Below, piece by piece: positions 8,161 to 17,287 of a stretch of DNA of 64,000 nt. Under the pieces are notes generated by a model, which had not been told where the DNA came from, ran no database searches, and worked only from the letters and a program-made list of their open reading frames with translations. Made by a program: the position numbers and the translations under genes. The DNA comes from Burkholderiales bacterium (GTDB taxonomy: Bacteria > Pseudomonadota > Gammaproteobacteria > Burkholderiales > SG8-41), in NCBI GenBank assembly GCA_036262035.1, contig DATAJS010000001.1, positions 216,868 through 280,867 on the forward strand, given 5' to 3'. Each line of letters begins with the position of its first letter. Within the stretch, counting starts at the first letter, position 1.

Positions 8161-8562
8161 ATGGATGTCGACGACGGACCGATCGTTCGCTGCCGCATCG
8201 CCGCCTGCCGCGAGGCGCTGTCGGACGGCAACGAGTGGAGCTTCTACCTGATCAACGACAGCGACGATGCGCTGGATCTCGCGGTGCTTCACGAGGTCGC
8301 TTACGAATGGGGAGACACGGGAAGCAGCGACCCCGCCGATGTTCGCATCAGCAATCTCGCGCCGGGGGCGCACGCGCTCGTCTGGCGCGACGACGGCAGC
8401 GGCGCGGAGCTGCGCATGGAGCTGTCGCTGACCGTGCACGGGCGCGGGCGCGAGGCCGAGCTGCGGTTCGAGTTTCCGAAGCTCTACCGGATGAGCGGGC
8501 TGCCGGTCGTGGAAGGCCTGGGCAAACCCGGGTGGCAGGTCGCCGCCCAGGTGCGCCTGTAG
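8161..8562 (+). CDS. Conserved-type hypothetical protein
   Basis: A 133-residue acidic protein with no signal peptide or membrane segment. It has a beta-rich pattern (WSFYLINDSDDALDLAVLHEVAYEWGD, then RISNLAPGAHALVWRDDGSG, then RMELSLTV) that looks like an immunoglobulin-like or C2-like sandwich. I do not recognise a family. Codon use matches its neighbours (strong GC at third positions), which supports it as a real gene. Its stop codon is one base from the stop of the converging Bug receptor gene. Confidence 0.7.
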   Translation: MDVDDGPIVRCRIAACREALSDGNEWSFYLINDSDDALDLAVLHEVAYEWGDTGSSDPADVRISNLAPGAHALVWRDDGSGAELRMELSLTVHGRGREAELRFEFPKLYRMSGLPVVEGLGKPGWQVAAQVRL

Positions 8563-8563
8563 C

Positions 8564-9529
8564 TCACTGCTTCGCTATTCCCGCCGCCGCGATCACCTTC
8601 GCGTACTTGTCGATCTCGGCGCGCACGAAAGCCCTGAATGATTCCGGCGGACCGCCGATCACTTCGAGCGACTCGTTGCCGAAGCGCTCGACGAGATCCG
8701 GGCTGTGGATCACCTTGTCGATGTCGCCGTTGAGGCGCGCCACGATGTCGCGCGGCGTCTTCGCGGCGGTGAAGAGCCCGAACCAGTTCGTCGCTTCGTA
8801 GCCTTTCACGCCCGATTCGTCGAACGTCGCCACGTCGGGCAGCGCCGGCGCTCGCGTAAGAACGCTGATGGCGATCGCGCGCAGGCGGCCCGATTTCACC
8901 GGCGGCAGCAGCGACGGCACGCCCGCGAAGAGCATGTGCACGTGTCCGCCCATGGCGTCGGTCAGCGCCGGGTTGTTGCCTTTGTACGGGACGTGCTGGA
9001 TGTCGATCTTCGCCATGACCTTGAGCAGCTCGCCCGCCATGTGGTTGGAGCTGCCGAGCCCGCTCGACGCGTAGTTGAGCTTCGCCGGCTGTGCGCGCGC
9101 CAGGGCGATCAGCTCTTTCACGTTGCGCACCGGCAGCGACGGGTGCACCGCGAGCACGTTCGCGCCCTTGAGACACAGGATCACCGGCTCGAGATCGCGC
9201 AGCGTGTCGTACGGCACCTTCGCGAGATAGCTCATGTTGATCGCGTTCGACGCGCCGCCCATGAGCAGCGTGTAACCGTCGGGCGGCGCTTTCGCGACGT
9301 ACTCGGACGCGATGTTGGTCATCGCGCCCGGCCGGTTCTCCATGATGATCTGCTGCTTCAACACCGGCGCGAGCCGCTCGATGATCGCGCGGGTGATGAT
9401 GTCGGTGTTGCCGCCCGCCGCGAACGGGTTGACGATGCGCAGCGGCTTGGCGGGATAACCCTGTGCTGCGACGGCGCTCGACAAACAGGTGCACAGACAG
9501 AGCGCGGTCATGCGGAGCGATCGTTTCAT
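8564..9529 (-). CDS. TctC/Bug family solute receptor 1
   Basis: A 321-residue periplasmic binding protein of tripartite tricarboxylate transport systems, which capture small carboxylates such as citrate, propionate-type acids or aromatic acids. Signal peptide to about residue 22 (CLSSAVAAQGYP), then the family start YPAKPLRIVNPFAAGGNTD, the PPDGYTLLMG loop (about 90) and the HVPYKGNNPALTDAMGG region. The start chosen is the ATG at 9529, giving a proper signal peptide; a reading from further upstream has none. It lies 7 bp downstream of the enoyl-CoA hydratase-like gene, so the two are probably co-transcribed and act on the same substrate. No TctA/TctB membrane genes are nearby. Confidence 0.92.
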   Translation of the reverse strand: MKRSLRMTALCLCTCLSSAVAAQGYPAKPLRIVNPFAAGGNTDIITRAIIERLAPVLKQQIIMENRPGAMTNIASEYVAKAPPDGYTLLMGGASNAINMSYLAKVPYDTLRDLEPVILCLKGANVLAVHPSLPVRNVKELIALARAQPAKLNYASSGLGSSNHMAGELLKVMAKIDIQHVPYKGNNPALTDAMGGHVHMLFAGVPSLLPPVKSGRLRAIAISVLTRAPALPDVATFDESGVKGYEATNWFGLFTAAKTPRDIVARLNGDIDKVIHSPDLVERFGNESLEVIGGPPESFRAFVRAEIDKYAKVIAAAGIAKQ

Positions 9530-9536
9530 CGGATGC

Positions 9537-10313
9537 TCAGACTCCTTTGAAAACCGGCGGGCGGCGCTCGCGGAAAGCCGCCTTGCCTTCCCGCGCGTCC
9601 TCGGACGCATCGTTGAGCTCGGCCCATCGGGTCTCGAGCTCTCTCGCCTCCGGCGGCGACAGCCAGTACTGCGCGCGCACCGTCTCCTTGATCGCGCGAA
9701 AGCTGATCGGCGCACCCTGGGCCACGCGCGCCGCGACCCGCTCGATCTCCGCATCGAACGCGTCGTCGGGAACGACGCGCGTGACCAGGCCGAGATCGGC
9801 GGCGTGCTCGGCGGACAGGTCCTCGCCGAGGATCAGCATGTCCAGCGTGCGGTTGCGGCCGATGTAATGCACCAGGCGTGTGAGGCTCATGCCCCACGAC
9901 GGCACGACGCCGACGTATGCGTCGCCGGTGCGGAACTTCGCGGCGCTGGAAGCAATGCGCACGTCGCAGCCCATCGCCAGCGCGAAGCCGCCGCCGATGC
10001 ACCAGCCGCGCAGCGCGGCGATGACCGGCTTGGGATGCGTCTCGATGCGCTCGAGTGCGGTGCGGCCGAGCTCGCGGAAACGATCGTTGCCGTGCGCGCC
10101 GCGCGTATCCGCGAGATCGGCGCCTGCGGAGAACGCTTTCGTCCCGCCGCCGGCGAGCACGATGCATCGCGTCTCCGCGCGCGCTTCGAGCGCGTCGAGC
10201 GCATGGAGCAATTCCTCGAGGAGCTGCACGTTGATCGCGTTGACCGGCGGACGGTCCAGGGTCACGCGCGAAACGCCGCCGGCGTGCGCGACCTTCAGGG
10301 TTCGATAGTCCAT
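9537..10313 (-). CDS. Enoyl-CoA hydratase/isomerase family protein
   Basis: A 258-residue crotonase-fold protein. The oxyanion-hole loops are present (KAFSAGADL near 61-69 and RGWCIGGGFALAMGCD near 101-116). Compared with mitochondrial crotonase, the two catalytic glutamates are not kept: the IGGGCELAM-type Glu is Ala (IGGGFALAM), and the second Glu position reads TGDAYVG with Asp. It may therefore catalyse isomerisation, dehalogenation-type or hydrolysis chemistry on an acyl-CoA instead of classical hydration. First gene of a two-gene unit with a Bug receptor. Confidence 0.88.
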   Translation of the reverse strand: MDYRTLKVAHAGGVSRVTLDRPPVNAINVQLLEELLHALDALEARAETRCIVLAGGGTKAFSAGADLADTRGAHGNDRFRELGRTALERIETHPKPVIAALRGWCIGGGFALAMGCDVRIASSAAKFRTGDAYVGVVPSWGMSLTRLVHYIGRNRTLDMLILGEDLSAEHAADLGLVTRVVPDDAFDAEIERVAARVAQGAPISFRAIKETVRAQYWLSPPEARELETRWAELNDASEDAREGKAAFRERRPPVFKGV

Positions 10314-10421
10314 GCAGCCTCGGGGAGCGCGGCGTGGGCGCCGCTGTTGTCGATTCGAGTCCTGCGGAGTTTCGCTTGTTCGACACGCCGGCGCAACACG
10401 CTCTAATATCGAGGCATCGAT

Positions 10422-10691
10422 ATGCGGACGAGGGCGATGGCGGAACAGCCGGCCTGCTGCGCACGACCGTCGTGGAGTCCGCAGCTCGATCTCGGCCAGG
10501 CGGGCGGCTTCGATTACCTGCTGGGCCGATGCGCCGCGTGCGGCGCGTACTCGATGAACGTGTTCTGTGCCGCGTCGAGCGTGACGGCGTACGAAAGCGT
10601 CACGCCGGCGGACGTCGAGCGAATGAAATCGGTTCCGCCGGGACCCGAGCGCAAGGCTTTGATGCGTCGATGGGGCGACGTGAATCTTTAA
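10422..10691 (+). CDS. Small Cys-rich hypothetical protein
   Basis: An 89-residue protein with cysteines in pairs: CC near residue 12, then RCAACGAYSMNVFC (about 36-49). The CxxC plus CC pattern could bind zinc, but the spacing fits no family I recognise. A second possible start, five codons in (ATG at 10437), has GAGGG just ahead and may be the true one. It ends with GDVNL and its stop runs straight into a dRS3-like repeat. Orphan by context, between the divergent hydratase unit and the VOC gene. Confidence 0.55.
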   Translation: MRTRAMAEQPACCARPSWSPQLDLGQAGGFDYLLGRCAACGAYSMNVFCAASSVTAYESVTPADVERMKSVPPGPERKALMRRWGDVNL

Positions 10692-10692
10692 A

Positions 10693-10720
10693 TGGATTCC
10701 CGCTTACGCGGGAATGACGG
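10693..10720. repeat. dRS3-like palindrome
   Basis: TGGATTCCCG-CTTACG-CGGGAATGACGG, a canonical ATTCCC-N8-GGGAAT palindrome placed between two genes of the same direction. It ends just before the ribosome binding site of the VOC gene. Confidence 0.75.
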
Positions 10721-10737
10721 TTATCAAGGAGCGAGCA

Positions 10738-11166
10738 ATGACGTCCGTGAACACCCTCTTCCACTTCTCTTTCGCCGTCGACGATCTCGAGCGCGCGCGC
10801 CGCTTCTACGGCGGTCTGCTCGGCTGTCCGGAAGGCCGCAAGCTGCCGGGCCGCGCCGATTTCAACTTCTTCGGCCATCACATCGTCGCCCACGAGTCGC
10901 CCGACGACATCGTCGGCGACAAGGGCTCGAAGCTGCGCGAAGGCGGCGGCACGCCGATGCGCCATTTCGGGGTGGTGGTCCCGCTCGATCAGTTCGAAAC
11001 GATCGAGAAGAAGCTCACCGGCGCCGGCATCGATTTCATCATGAAGCCCGAAGTGCGCCAGGCCGGCACCATCCGGGAGCAGAAGCTCATGACGTGCAAG
11101 GACGGGTGCGGGAACGCGGTGGAGTTCAAGGGGCTGAAGAACATCACCGATGTCTACGCGACGTGA
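10738..11166 (+). CDS. VOC family (glyoxalase-like) protein
   Basis: A 142-residue vicinal-oxygen-chelate protein. Two beta-alpha-beta-beta-beta halves are visible: FHFSFAVDDLERARRFYGGLLG (about 7-28), then MRHFGVVVPLDQFETIEKKL (about 76-95) and DGCGNAVEFKGLKN at the end. VOC folds bind a divalent metal through His/Glu: here the early His (HFSF), H in MRHFG and the final Glu (VEFKG) are in place. The substrate is unknown. The start at 10738 has AAGGAG nearby; the upstream ATG at 10714 would begin inside the repeat. Confidence 0.85.
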   Translation: MTSVNTLFHFSFAVDDLERARRFYGGLLGCPEGRKLPGRADFNFFGHHIVAHESPDDIVGDKGSKLREGGGTPMRHFGVVVPLDQFETIEKKLTGAGIDFIMKPEVRQAGTIREQKLMTCKDGCGNAVEFKGLKNITDVYAT

Positions 11167-11185
11167 CGTCGCCGTGCGTTAAAAA

Positions 11186-11319
11186 TGGATTCCCGCCTTC
11201 GCGGGAATGACGGATGGGTCGCCTTCGCGGGAATGCCGATGGGCCGCAACGGATATCCACGTTCGCGGGAATGACGATACCGTCATTCCCGACCCGCGAT
11301 AGCGGGATCGGGAATCCAC
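11186..11319. repeat. Cluster of four dRS3-like palindromes
   Basis: Four repeat units or half-units in about 130 bp. There is one full ATTCCC-N8-GGGAAT copy at 11188, two shortened copies ending CGCGGGAATG, and an oppositely oriented larger palindrome TCATTCCCGACCCGCGAT-AGCGGG-ATCGGGAATCCA at 11283-11319. They fill the space between the VOC gene and the converging Bug receptor. Confidence 0.75.
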
Positions 11320-11329
11320 TTTCGAGTCC

Positions 11330-12289
11330 CTACTGCGGCTTGATCCCCGCCGCCTTGATCACCTTCGCCCAGCGCGCGAGCTCTTCCTTCGAGTAGCGCC
11401 CCAGCTCCTCGGGCTTCATCGTCGTCGGTTCCAGTCCCTGCGCCGCGAGCTTGTCGCGGCTCTCGGGATCGGCGAGCACTTTCCCGATCTCGCCGTTCAG
11501 GCGCGTCACGATCGCCTGCTTTGTTCCCGCGGGCGCGAAGATGCTGTACCACGTGATGAGCTCGAAGCCGGGCACGCTGTCGGCGATCGTCGGCGTGTCC
11601 GGGATGACCGCGCTGCGCTTCTTGCCGCCGGTGCCGAGGAGCTTGAGCTTTCCCGCTTTCACGTGCGCGAGCACCGTCGGCATGCTCGTGAACATGAGCT
11701 GCACCTGGCCGGCGATGAGGTCGGTCATCGCCGGCGCGGTGCCTTTGTAAGGCACGTGCACGAGCTTGATCCCCGCGAGCGACTGCAGCAGCTCGCCGCC
11801 GAGATGCGGCGACGTGCCGGTGCCGACCGACGCGAAGTTGAGCACGCCCGGTTTCGCTTTCGCGAGCGCGACGAGATCGGGAACGGTATTGGCCGGGACC
11901 GACGGATGCGCGACCAGCACCTGCGGGCTCATGACGAGCATCGCGACCGGCGTGAGGTCCTTGACCGGGTCGTACGGCACCTTGGCGAGCATGATCGGCG
12001 TGAGGAACGTGCCTCCGCCCGTCGCGAAGAGCAGCGTGTATCCGTCGGGGGCGGCACGCGTGACGAGCTCGGTGCCGATCACCGTTCCGGCGCCGGGACG
12101 GTTGTCGACGACGACCTGCTGCCCCACGAGCTGCGACAGCTTCTGTCCGACGATGCGCCCGGTGAAATCGGTCGGACCGCCCGCGGGATACGGCACGATC
12201 AGTCGTATCGGGCGCTGCGGATACTGTTGCGCGTGAACCGCGCCGGCGACGAACAATACGATCGCCGCAAAGCGGCTCGCCTTCCTCAT
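11330..12289 (-). CDS. TctC/Bug family solute receptor 2
   Basis: A 319-residue binding protein with a signal peptide (ASRFAAIVLFVAGAVHAQ) and the mature start QYPQRPIRLIVPYPAGGPTD. The ligand loop APDGYTLLFATGGG and the domain-two motif VHVPYKGTAPAMTDLIAG are conserved. The start has GAGGAGGAAGC ahead of it. It is the second gene of a tandem pair, 16 bp after receptor 3; the two share only family-level similarity, so they are old paralogues rather than a recent duplication. Confidence 0.93.
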   Translation of the reverse strand: MRKASRFAAIVLFVAGAVHAQQYPQRPIRLIVPYPAGGPTDFTGRIVGQKLSQLVGQQVVVDNRPGAGTVIGTELVTRAAPDGYTLLFATGGGTFLTPIMLAKVPYDPVKDLTPVAMLVMSPQVLVAHPSVPANTVPDLVALAKAKPGVLNFASVGTGTSPHLGGELLQSLAGIKLVHVPYKGTAPAMTDLIAGQVQLMFTSMPTVLAHVKAGKLKLLGTGGKKRSAVIPDTPTIADSVPGFELITWYSIFAPAGTKQAIVTRLNGEIGKVLADPESRDKLAAQGLEPTTMKPEELGRYSKEELARWAKVIKAAGIKPQ

Positions 12290-12305
12290 GCTTCCTCCTC
12301 GCTCG

Positions 12306-13268
12306 TTACAGGGGCTTCAGTCCGGCCGCCGCGACGACTTTCTGCCATTTCTTCAGGTCGCTCGCCATCGTCGACGCATACTGCTCCGGGCTCATGGTGC
12401 GCGGGTCCGCGCCCTGCATCGACAGCTGCTCGGCGGTTTCGGGCACGGTGAGTATCGCGTTGATCTCGCGGTTGATGCGCGCGACCAGCGCCTGCGGCAT
12501 GGCGGCGGGACCGATGACGCCGTACCACCCGCTCACTTCGTATCCGGGCACGCCCGCCTCGGCGATGGTCGGGATATCCGGCAAGGCAGTAGCACGCTGC
12601 GCCGTCGTCACGCCGAGCGCGCGGAGCCGCCCGCCGCGGATGTGCCCCACCGACGCGGGAATCGAGGGAAACGCGAAATGGATCTGGCCGCCGACGAGAT
12701 CGCTCACCGCGAGCGACTGTCCCTTGTACGGCACGTGGGTGTACTCGATCTGCGCGAGCACCTTGAGCAGCTCGCCCGACATGTTGCTCGGCGAGCCTAC
12801 GCCCGACGTGCCGTAGTTCATCTGCCCGGGACGCGAGCGCGCGAGCGCGATGAAGTCCTTCACGTTACGGACCGGCATCGAGGGATGCACCGTCAGCACG
12901 TTCGGCACAAGCGCGAGGATCGCGATCGCGGTGAAGTCGCGCAGCGGATCGAACGGCAGCTTCCTGTACATCGACGCGTTGATCACGAAGCCTTCGGGGA
13001 TCACCTGCATGGTGTAGCCGTCGGGCGGCGACTTCTGCGTGATCTGCCCGCCGAGGATGTGGTTCGCGCCCGGGCGGTTGTCGATGATGACCTGCTGCTT
13101 CAGATGCTCGGAGAGCTTCGTACCGAGCGCGCGCGCGAGGATGTCGGTGGCGCCGCCGGGCGCGACGCCGACGACGATGCGGATGGGTTTGGTGGGATAG
13201 TCCTGCTGCGCGAATGCGACGTGCGCGCAGCACGCCACGACACAGACCAGCGAAACGCCGAGCTTCAT
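12306..13268 (-). CDS. TctC/Bug family solute receptor 3
   Basis: A 320-residue receptor upstream of receptor 2 in the same probable transcript. Signal peptide MKLGVSLVCVVACCAHVAFA, mature start QQDYPTKPIRIVVGVAPGGATD. It has a NHILGGQITQKSPPDGYTM segment and the HVPYKGQSLAVSDLVGGQ motif. The ATG at 13268 with GGGGAGGAGCG ahead is chosen over an upstream in-frame ATG that would start inside a palindromic repeat. No enzyme gene accompanies the pair, so the substrate cannot be guessed. Confidence 0.92.
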   Translation of the reverse strand: MKLGVSLVCVVACCAHVAFAQQDYPTKPIRIVVGVAPGGATDILARALGTKLSEHLKQQVIIDNRPGANHILGGQITQKSPPDGYTMQVIPEGFVINASMYRKLPFDPLRDFTAIAILALVPNVLTVHPSMPVRNVKDFIALARSRPGQMNYGTSGVGSPSNMSGELLKVLAQIEYTHVPYKGQSLAVSDLVGGQIHFAFPSIPASVGHIRGGRLRALGVTTAQRATALPDIPTIAEAGVPGYEVSGWYGVIGPAAMPQALVARINREINAILTVPETAEQLSMQGADPRTMSPEQYASTMASDLKKWQKVVAAAGLKPL

Positions 13269-13288
13269 CGCTCCTCCCCGCCTGGACT

Positions 13289-13316
13289 CGTCATCCCCGC
13301 GCGGGCGGGGGTCCAT
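13289..13316. repeat. dRS3-like palindrome
   Basis: CGTCATCCCCGCG-CGGGCGGGGGTCCAT, directly upstream of the receptor 3 ribosome binding site. It belongs to the CCCC/GGGG subclass also seen at 33040-33145 and 38209. Confidence 0.65.
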
Positions 13317-13374
13317 TTGAGAAGGAGTTTAAAGCGAAACCGTCCGGGACGGTTCCGCGGGTCGATGTGCGTCC

Positions 13375-14163
13375 CTAGGCGTCGAGGCGCCGGCGGGCGA
13401 GGCCGAAGGCCAGGCAGCCGATCGCGAGCAGCGCGAGCGAGCCGGGTTCGGGCACCGCGCTGACGGATGCGTTCGCTACGACGTAGCCTTCGTTGCCAGA
13501 GACGTAGTTCGTCAGGCTGTCGCCGAAAATCCAGTTGACGCCGTAAGCGGCATTGCTACCGAACTCGCGCGGCGCACCGGTCCCCAGGCCAGCCCAGCCG
13601 AGGCCGAGTTCCGTCGACGTCGGCGCCTGGATCACGAAATTCGCAAAATCGCTGAACGTAAATGTCCCAACACCGCCGTTGGGAAGCCAGGTCTTGTCAC
13701 TGGTTTCGAAAATCTTGGCTGCCTTGTTCGCGAGATCGCCGAAAGACAGATCGTAGCCGTTGTTGTAGAGCGACTGGAAATTAGCATCGGACGGTTCGTT
13801 CGCGATCACGGCGTAGCGACCGGCCCCGTCGGTAATCCAGAAGTTCAGATAGGGCGCGACATACGGACCGCTTCCTATGCTAAACCGCGTGCGGTCGTCG
13901 AAGCGGTCGATAGAGACGCTGGCGATGCTGCCAAGCGTGCGGCCGTCGATGTCCGAAGAACCAAGACCGGCCTTCTGCCCGCCTTCGGCAATGATGAATT
14001 CCGTCGCACCCGGCTGATAGGTGTTGTTGACCTGAATCGTGGGCTGATTGCCGGAGACGGTGGCGTTCCGGATGACGAAGCTCTGGAAGCCGGCCGAAGC
14101 CGAACTGATGGACGCAACGGTAAGGACAGCCGCGGCCGCGGCTGACAGGAGATGACCCTTCAT
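13375..14163 (-). CDS. PEP-CTERM sorted exported protein
   Basis: A 262-residue protein. N-terminal signal peptide with an Ala-rich core (GHLLSAAAAAVLTVASISSASA), a mature part rich in Asn, Ser, Gly and Thr, and a C-terminal sorting signal: VPEPGSLALLAIGCLAFGLARRR (PEP motif, hydrophobic helix, Arg cluster) at about 237-259. Such proteins are processed by exosortase and usually end up in the extracellular matrix of betaproteobacteria. No exosortase gene is in the window. The mature region has no recognisable enzyme motif. Its upstream and downstream neighbours look unrelated. Confidence 0.9.
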   Translation of the reverse strand: MKGHLLSAAAAAVLTVASISSASAGFQSFVIRNATVSGNQPTIQVNNTYQPGATEFIIAEGGQKAGLGSSDIDGRTLGSIASVSIDRFDDRTRFSIGSGPYVAPYLNFWITDGAGRYAVIANEPSDANFQSLYNNGYDLSFGDLANKAAKIFETSDKTWLPNGGVGTFTFSDFANFVIQAPTSTELGLGWAGLGTGAPREFGSNAAYGVNWIFGDSLTNYVSGNEGYVVANASVSAVPEPGSLALLAIGCLAFGLARRRLDA

Positions 14164-14388
14164 TACTGATCCTCGTTATCTTGTGATTTTGCCGACCCGC
14201 GCGCCTGGAGCACGGATCGTACCAGCGGGCGCGATGCCGTTAGGGCTGCGGCGCCTATGTATCAGGCGGGTCGAGGAAATTTCAAACGCCGATGCTCGAT
14301 CTTTGAGCGGCGGGAGGATGGGGGAAGACCTCGACTGTAAAGCGCGCCGACACGCTGGCACACGGGCGTTGCGGGCGCGAAAGTCAAA

Positions 14389-14507
14389 TGGATTCCCGAT
14401 CGCTTCCGCTGCCGCGGGTCGGGAATGACGACGCTTTTCCTCTGCGTCCTCTGCTTTAAAAAAAGCCTTTGCCTTTCCTTTGCGTCCTTTGCGTCCTTTG
14501 CGGTTAA
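14389..14507. repeat. dRS3-like palindrome followed by a CGCAAAGGA arm
   Basis: This lies in the 356-bp space between the PEP-CTERM gene and pepN. First comes a long palindrome of the TGGATTCCCGATCGCTTCC-type (14389-14432), then a single arm of CCTTTGCGT tandem units (about 14473-14507) immediately downstream of the pepN stop codon. The opposite arm of this pair is not obvious nearby. The rest of the space (14164-14388) shows no gene or RNA I can support. Confidence 0.7.
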
Positions 14508-14519
14508 TTGGCTTTCGAT

Positions 14520-17162
14520 CTACTGCAAAGCCTTCGTGACGATCTCGGTCGTATCCTTCGAGAGCTTGCCGCTGTCGCGTATCCGCTCGAGCGCCGCGCG
14601 CGCCTTCGCCTGACGGCCCGCGTCGAGCTTCTTCCACCGGTCGAACGCGCGCGCGATGCGCGAGGCGATCTGCGGATTCAAGGGATCGAGCGCAATCACC
14701 TGGTCGGCGATGAAGTCGTAGCCGCTGCCGTCGGCGGCGTTGAAGCGCACGTGATTCGCGGTGAACGCGCCGATCAGAGCATAGACCTTGTTCGGGTTCT
14801 TGAGCTCGAACGCCGGATGCGAAGTGAGGCGCTTTACTTCGGACAACGTGCCGGGCAGCCGCGAGAACGCCTGCACGCGCAGCCACTTGTCGAGCACGAG
14901 CGGCTCGTTTTTCCACTGCGTGTAGAAAGCGTCCAGCGCCTTGTCGCGCTCGCCGCACGGAAAATCGGCCAGCACCGCGAGCGCCGCGACCGAGTCGGTC
15001 ATGTTGTCGGCGCCCTGGAAGTGTTGGTAGACGAGGTCGCACGCTTCGCTCGTGCCGGTCTCCATGAGATAGGCGAGCGAGAGGTTGCGCAGCGACCGCT
15101 TGCCCGCCGACACCGGATCGGGGCTGTAATGCCCTTCGACCGCGTTCGCGCGATAGGTCGCCAGCAACTCGTCCTTCAATAGCTCGGCGATCCGCTTCAC
15201 CAGGCCCGTGCGCACCGTATGGATCGCATCCGGGTCGACGACCTCCATCTGCTCGCCGAGGAAGCTCTCGCCGGGCAGGATCAGCGCTTCGGCGGCGAAC
15301 GCCGGATCGCGCGCCGAATCGGCGAGCACCGCGCGGAACGCATCGACGAACGACTCGGGCGCGATGAAAGGCCGTCCCGCCTGCACGTCCGCGACGCCTT
15401 TGAGCATCACCTGCTGCGCGAGGCGCTGGCCGGCTTCCCAGCGGTTGAACGGATCGGAGTCGTGCGCCATGAGATGGGTGAGGCTGCGCTCGTCGTAATC
15501 GTGCTTGACGATCACCGGCGCGGAGAAGTCGCGCGCGAGCGAAGGCACCGGCCGCGCGGGCACATCGACGAAGGTGTAGCGCTGCTCCGCTTCGGTGAGC
15601 GAGAGCACGCGCGTGCCGGCCTGAGCCGCCCCATCGCCTTCGAGCTTCAGCGGGACGTCGCGCCCGTCCGGGCCTACGAGCCCCATCGCGAAGGGAATGT
15701 GAAACGGTTTCTTGTCGGGCTGTCCCGGCGTGGCCGGACACGATTGGCGCAGCGTCACCGTGTAGCGCTTCGCGGCGGCGTCGTAGGCGTCGGTGACTTC
15801 CACGGTCGGCGTCCCCGCCTGGTCGTACCAGCGCCTGAACTGCGTGAGGTCGACGCCTGACGCATCCTGCATCGCCTGCACGAAATCGTCGGTCGTCACC
15901 GCCTGGCCGTCGTGGCGCTGGAAATACAGGTCCATCCCCTTGCGAAAATTCGCTGCGCCGATCAGCGTGTGGATCATGCGCACCACCTCGGCGCCCTTGT
16001 CGTACACCGTCGCCGTGTAGAAGTTGCTGATCTCCATGTAGCACTGCGGCCGGACCGGATGCGCCATCGGCCCCGCGTCCTCGGGAAACTGCCGCGCGCG
16101 CAAGGACCGCACTTCGCGGATGCGCTCCACCGAACGCGAGTACATGTCCGAGCCGTACTCCTGGTCGCGAAAGACGGTGAGACCTTCCTTGAGCGAAAGC
16201 TGGAACCAGTCGCGGCACGTCACGCGGTTGCCGGTCCAGTTGTGGAAGTACTCGTGCGCGACCACGCGGTCGATGTTCTGGTAATCGATGTCGGTCGCGG
16301 TGTCGGGGCGCGCCAGGATGTACTTGGTGTTGAAGACGTTGAGGCCCTTGTTCTCCATCGCACCCATGTTGAAGTCGCCGACCGCGACGATCATGTACTG
16401 GTCGAGATCGAGCTCGAGGCCGAAGACGTCCTCGTCCCACTTCATCGAGTTCTTCAGCGCCTGCATCGCGAACCCCGACTGGTCGAGCTTGCCGGGCTCG
16501 ACGTAGATCATGAGCTTCGCCTTCTTCCCGGACCGCGTGACGAAGGTGTCCTCGAGGAGGTCGAGCTTGGCGACCACCATCGCGAAGAGATACGAGGGCT
16601 TGGGGAACGGGTCGACCCACTTCGCGCGATGGCGGCCGTCGTCTTCATCGGCGGATTCGACGAGGTTGCCGTTCGACAACAGCACCGGGTAGCGCGACTT
16701 GTCCGCGTGCAGCGTCGTGGTGTAGCGCGCCATCACGTCGGGGCGGTCGATGAAATAGGTGATGCGCCTGAAGCCTTCGGCCTCGCACTGGGTGAAGTAA
16801 CCGTCCTTCGACGCGTAAAAGCCCGAGAGCGTGGTGTTCGCTTTGGGGTCGATGCGCACGATCGTGCGGAGCACGAACTGCTCGGGCACGTCGCGTATCG
16901 TCAGCCGCTCGGGCGCGAGCGTGTACTCGGCGGCGGTCAGCGTATTTCCGTTCAACGCGACCGATTCGAGCACGAGCGCCTCGCCGTGGAGCACGAGTGG
17001 CGCGCTGCTTTCGCGCGACGCCGGATTGCGGCGTGCCGAGAGCGTCGCCGTGACACGCGTGTGGTCGTCGAACACCGCCACGTCGAGGTCGACGTCGGAG
17101 ATGAGAAACGCGGACGGCGTGTAGTCCTTCAGGTATACAGTGTGGGGCGCGGAGTCGGGCAT
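14520..17162 (-). CDS. pepN: Aminopeptidase N
   Basis: An 880-residue M1-family zinc aminopeptidase of the bacterial PepN type (E. coli PepN has 870), a cytosolic enzyme that removes N-terminal residues from peptides. The substrate-binding motif GAMEN sits in FNMGAMENKGLNVFNTKY (about 260-277), and the zinc site is HEYFHNWTGNR with the third ligand Glu in LSLKEGLTVFRDQEY (about 300-330). The C-terminal helical domain is complete (ending with LSKDTTEIVTKALQ). The start ATG begins PDSAPHTVYLKDYTPSAFLI, which matches the normal N-terminus of the family. No operon partner; downstream are repeats. Confidence 0.97.
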   Translation of the reverse strand: MPDSAPHTVYLKDYTPSAFLISDVDLDVAVFDDHTRVTATLSARRNPASRESSAPLVLHGEALVLESVALNGNTLTAAEYTLAPERLTIRDVPEQFVLRTIVRIDPKANTTLSGFYASKDGYFTQCEAEGFRRITYFIDRPDVMARYTTTLHADKSRYPVLLSNGNLVESADEDDGRHRAKWVDPFPKPSYLFAMVVAKLDLLEDTFVTRSGKKAKLMIYVEPGKLDQSGFAMQALKNSMKWDEDVFGLELDLDQYMIVAVGDFNMGAMENKGLNVFNTKYILARPDTATDIDYQNIDRVVAHEYFHNWTGNRVTCRDWFQLSLKEGLTVFRDQEYGSDMYSRSVERIREVRSLRARQFPEDAGPMAHPVRPQCYMEISNFYTATVYDKGAEVVRMIHTLIGAANFRKGMDLYFQRHDGQAVTTDDFVQAMQDASGVDLTQFRRWYDQAGTPTVEVTDAYDAAAKRYTVTLRQSCPATPGQPDKKPFHIPFAMGLVGPDGRDVPLKLEGDGAAQAGTRVLSLTEAEQRYTFVDVPARPVPSLARDFSAPVIVKHDYDERSLTHLMAHDSDPFNRWEAGQRLAQQVMLKGVADVQAGRPFIAPESFVDAFRAVLADSARDPAFAAEALILPGESFLGEQMEVVDPDAIHTVRTGLVKRIAELLKDELLATYRANAVEGHYSPDPVSAGKRSLRNLSLAYLMETGTSEACDLVYQHFQGADNMTDSVAALAVLADFPCGERDKALDAFYTQWKNEPLVLDKWLRVQAFSRLPGTLSEVKRLTSHPAFELKNPNKVYALIGAFTANHVRFNAADGSGYDFIADQVIALDPLNPQIASRIARAFDRWKKLDAGRQAKARAALERIRDSGKLSKDTTEIVTKALQ

Positions 17163-17287
17163 CTCGATGGTCTCGAACAGTGGAAGCGCCGATTATCCGA
17201 CGGTTTGCACGGCGCTCTTGTCATAAAAGTCGGCACGATGATTGCACCGGGTTTGCCTGCTTCGGGGGTTTTGCGGGGGAATTACAG

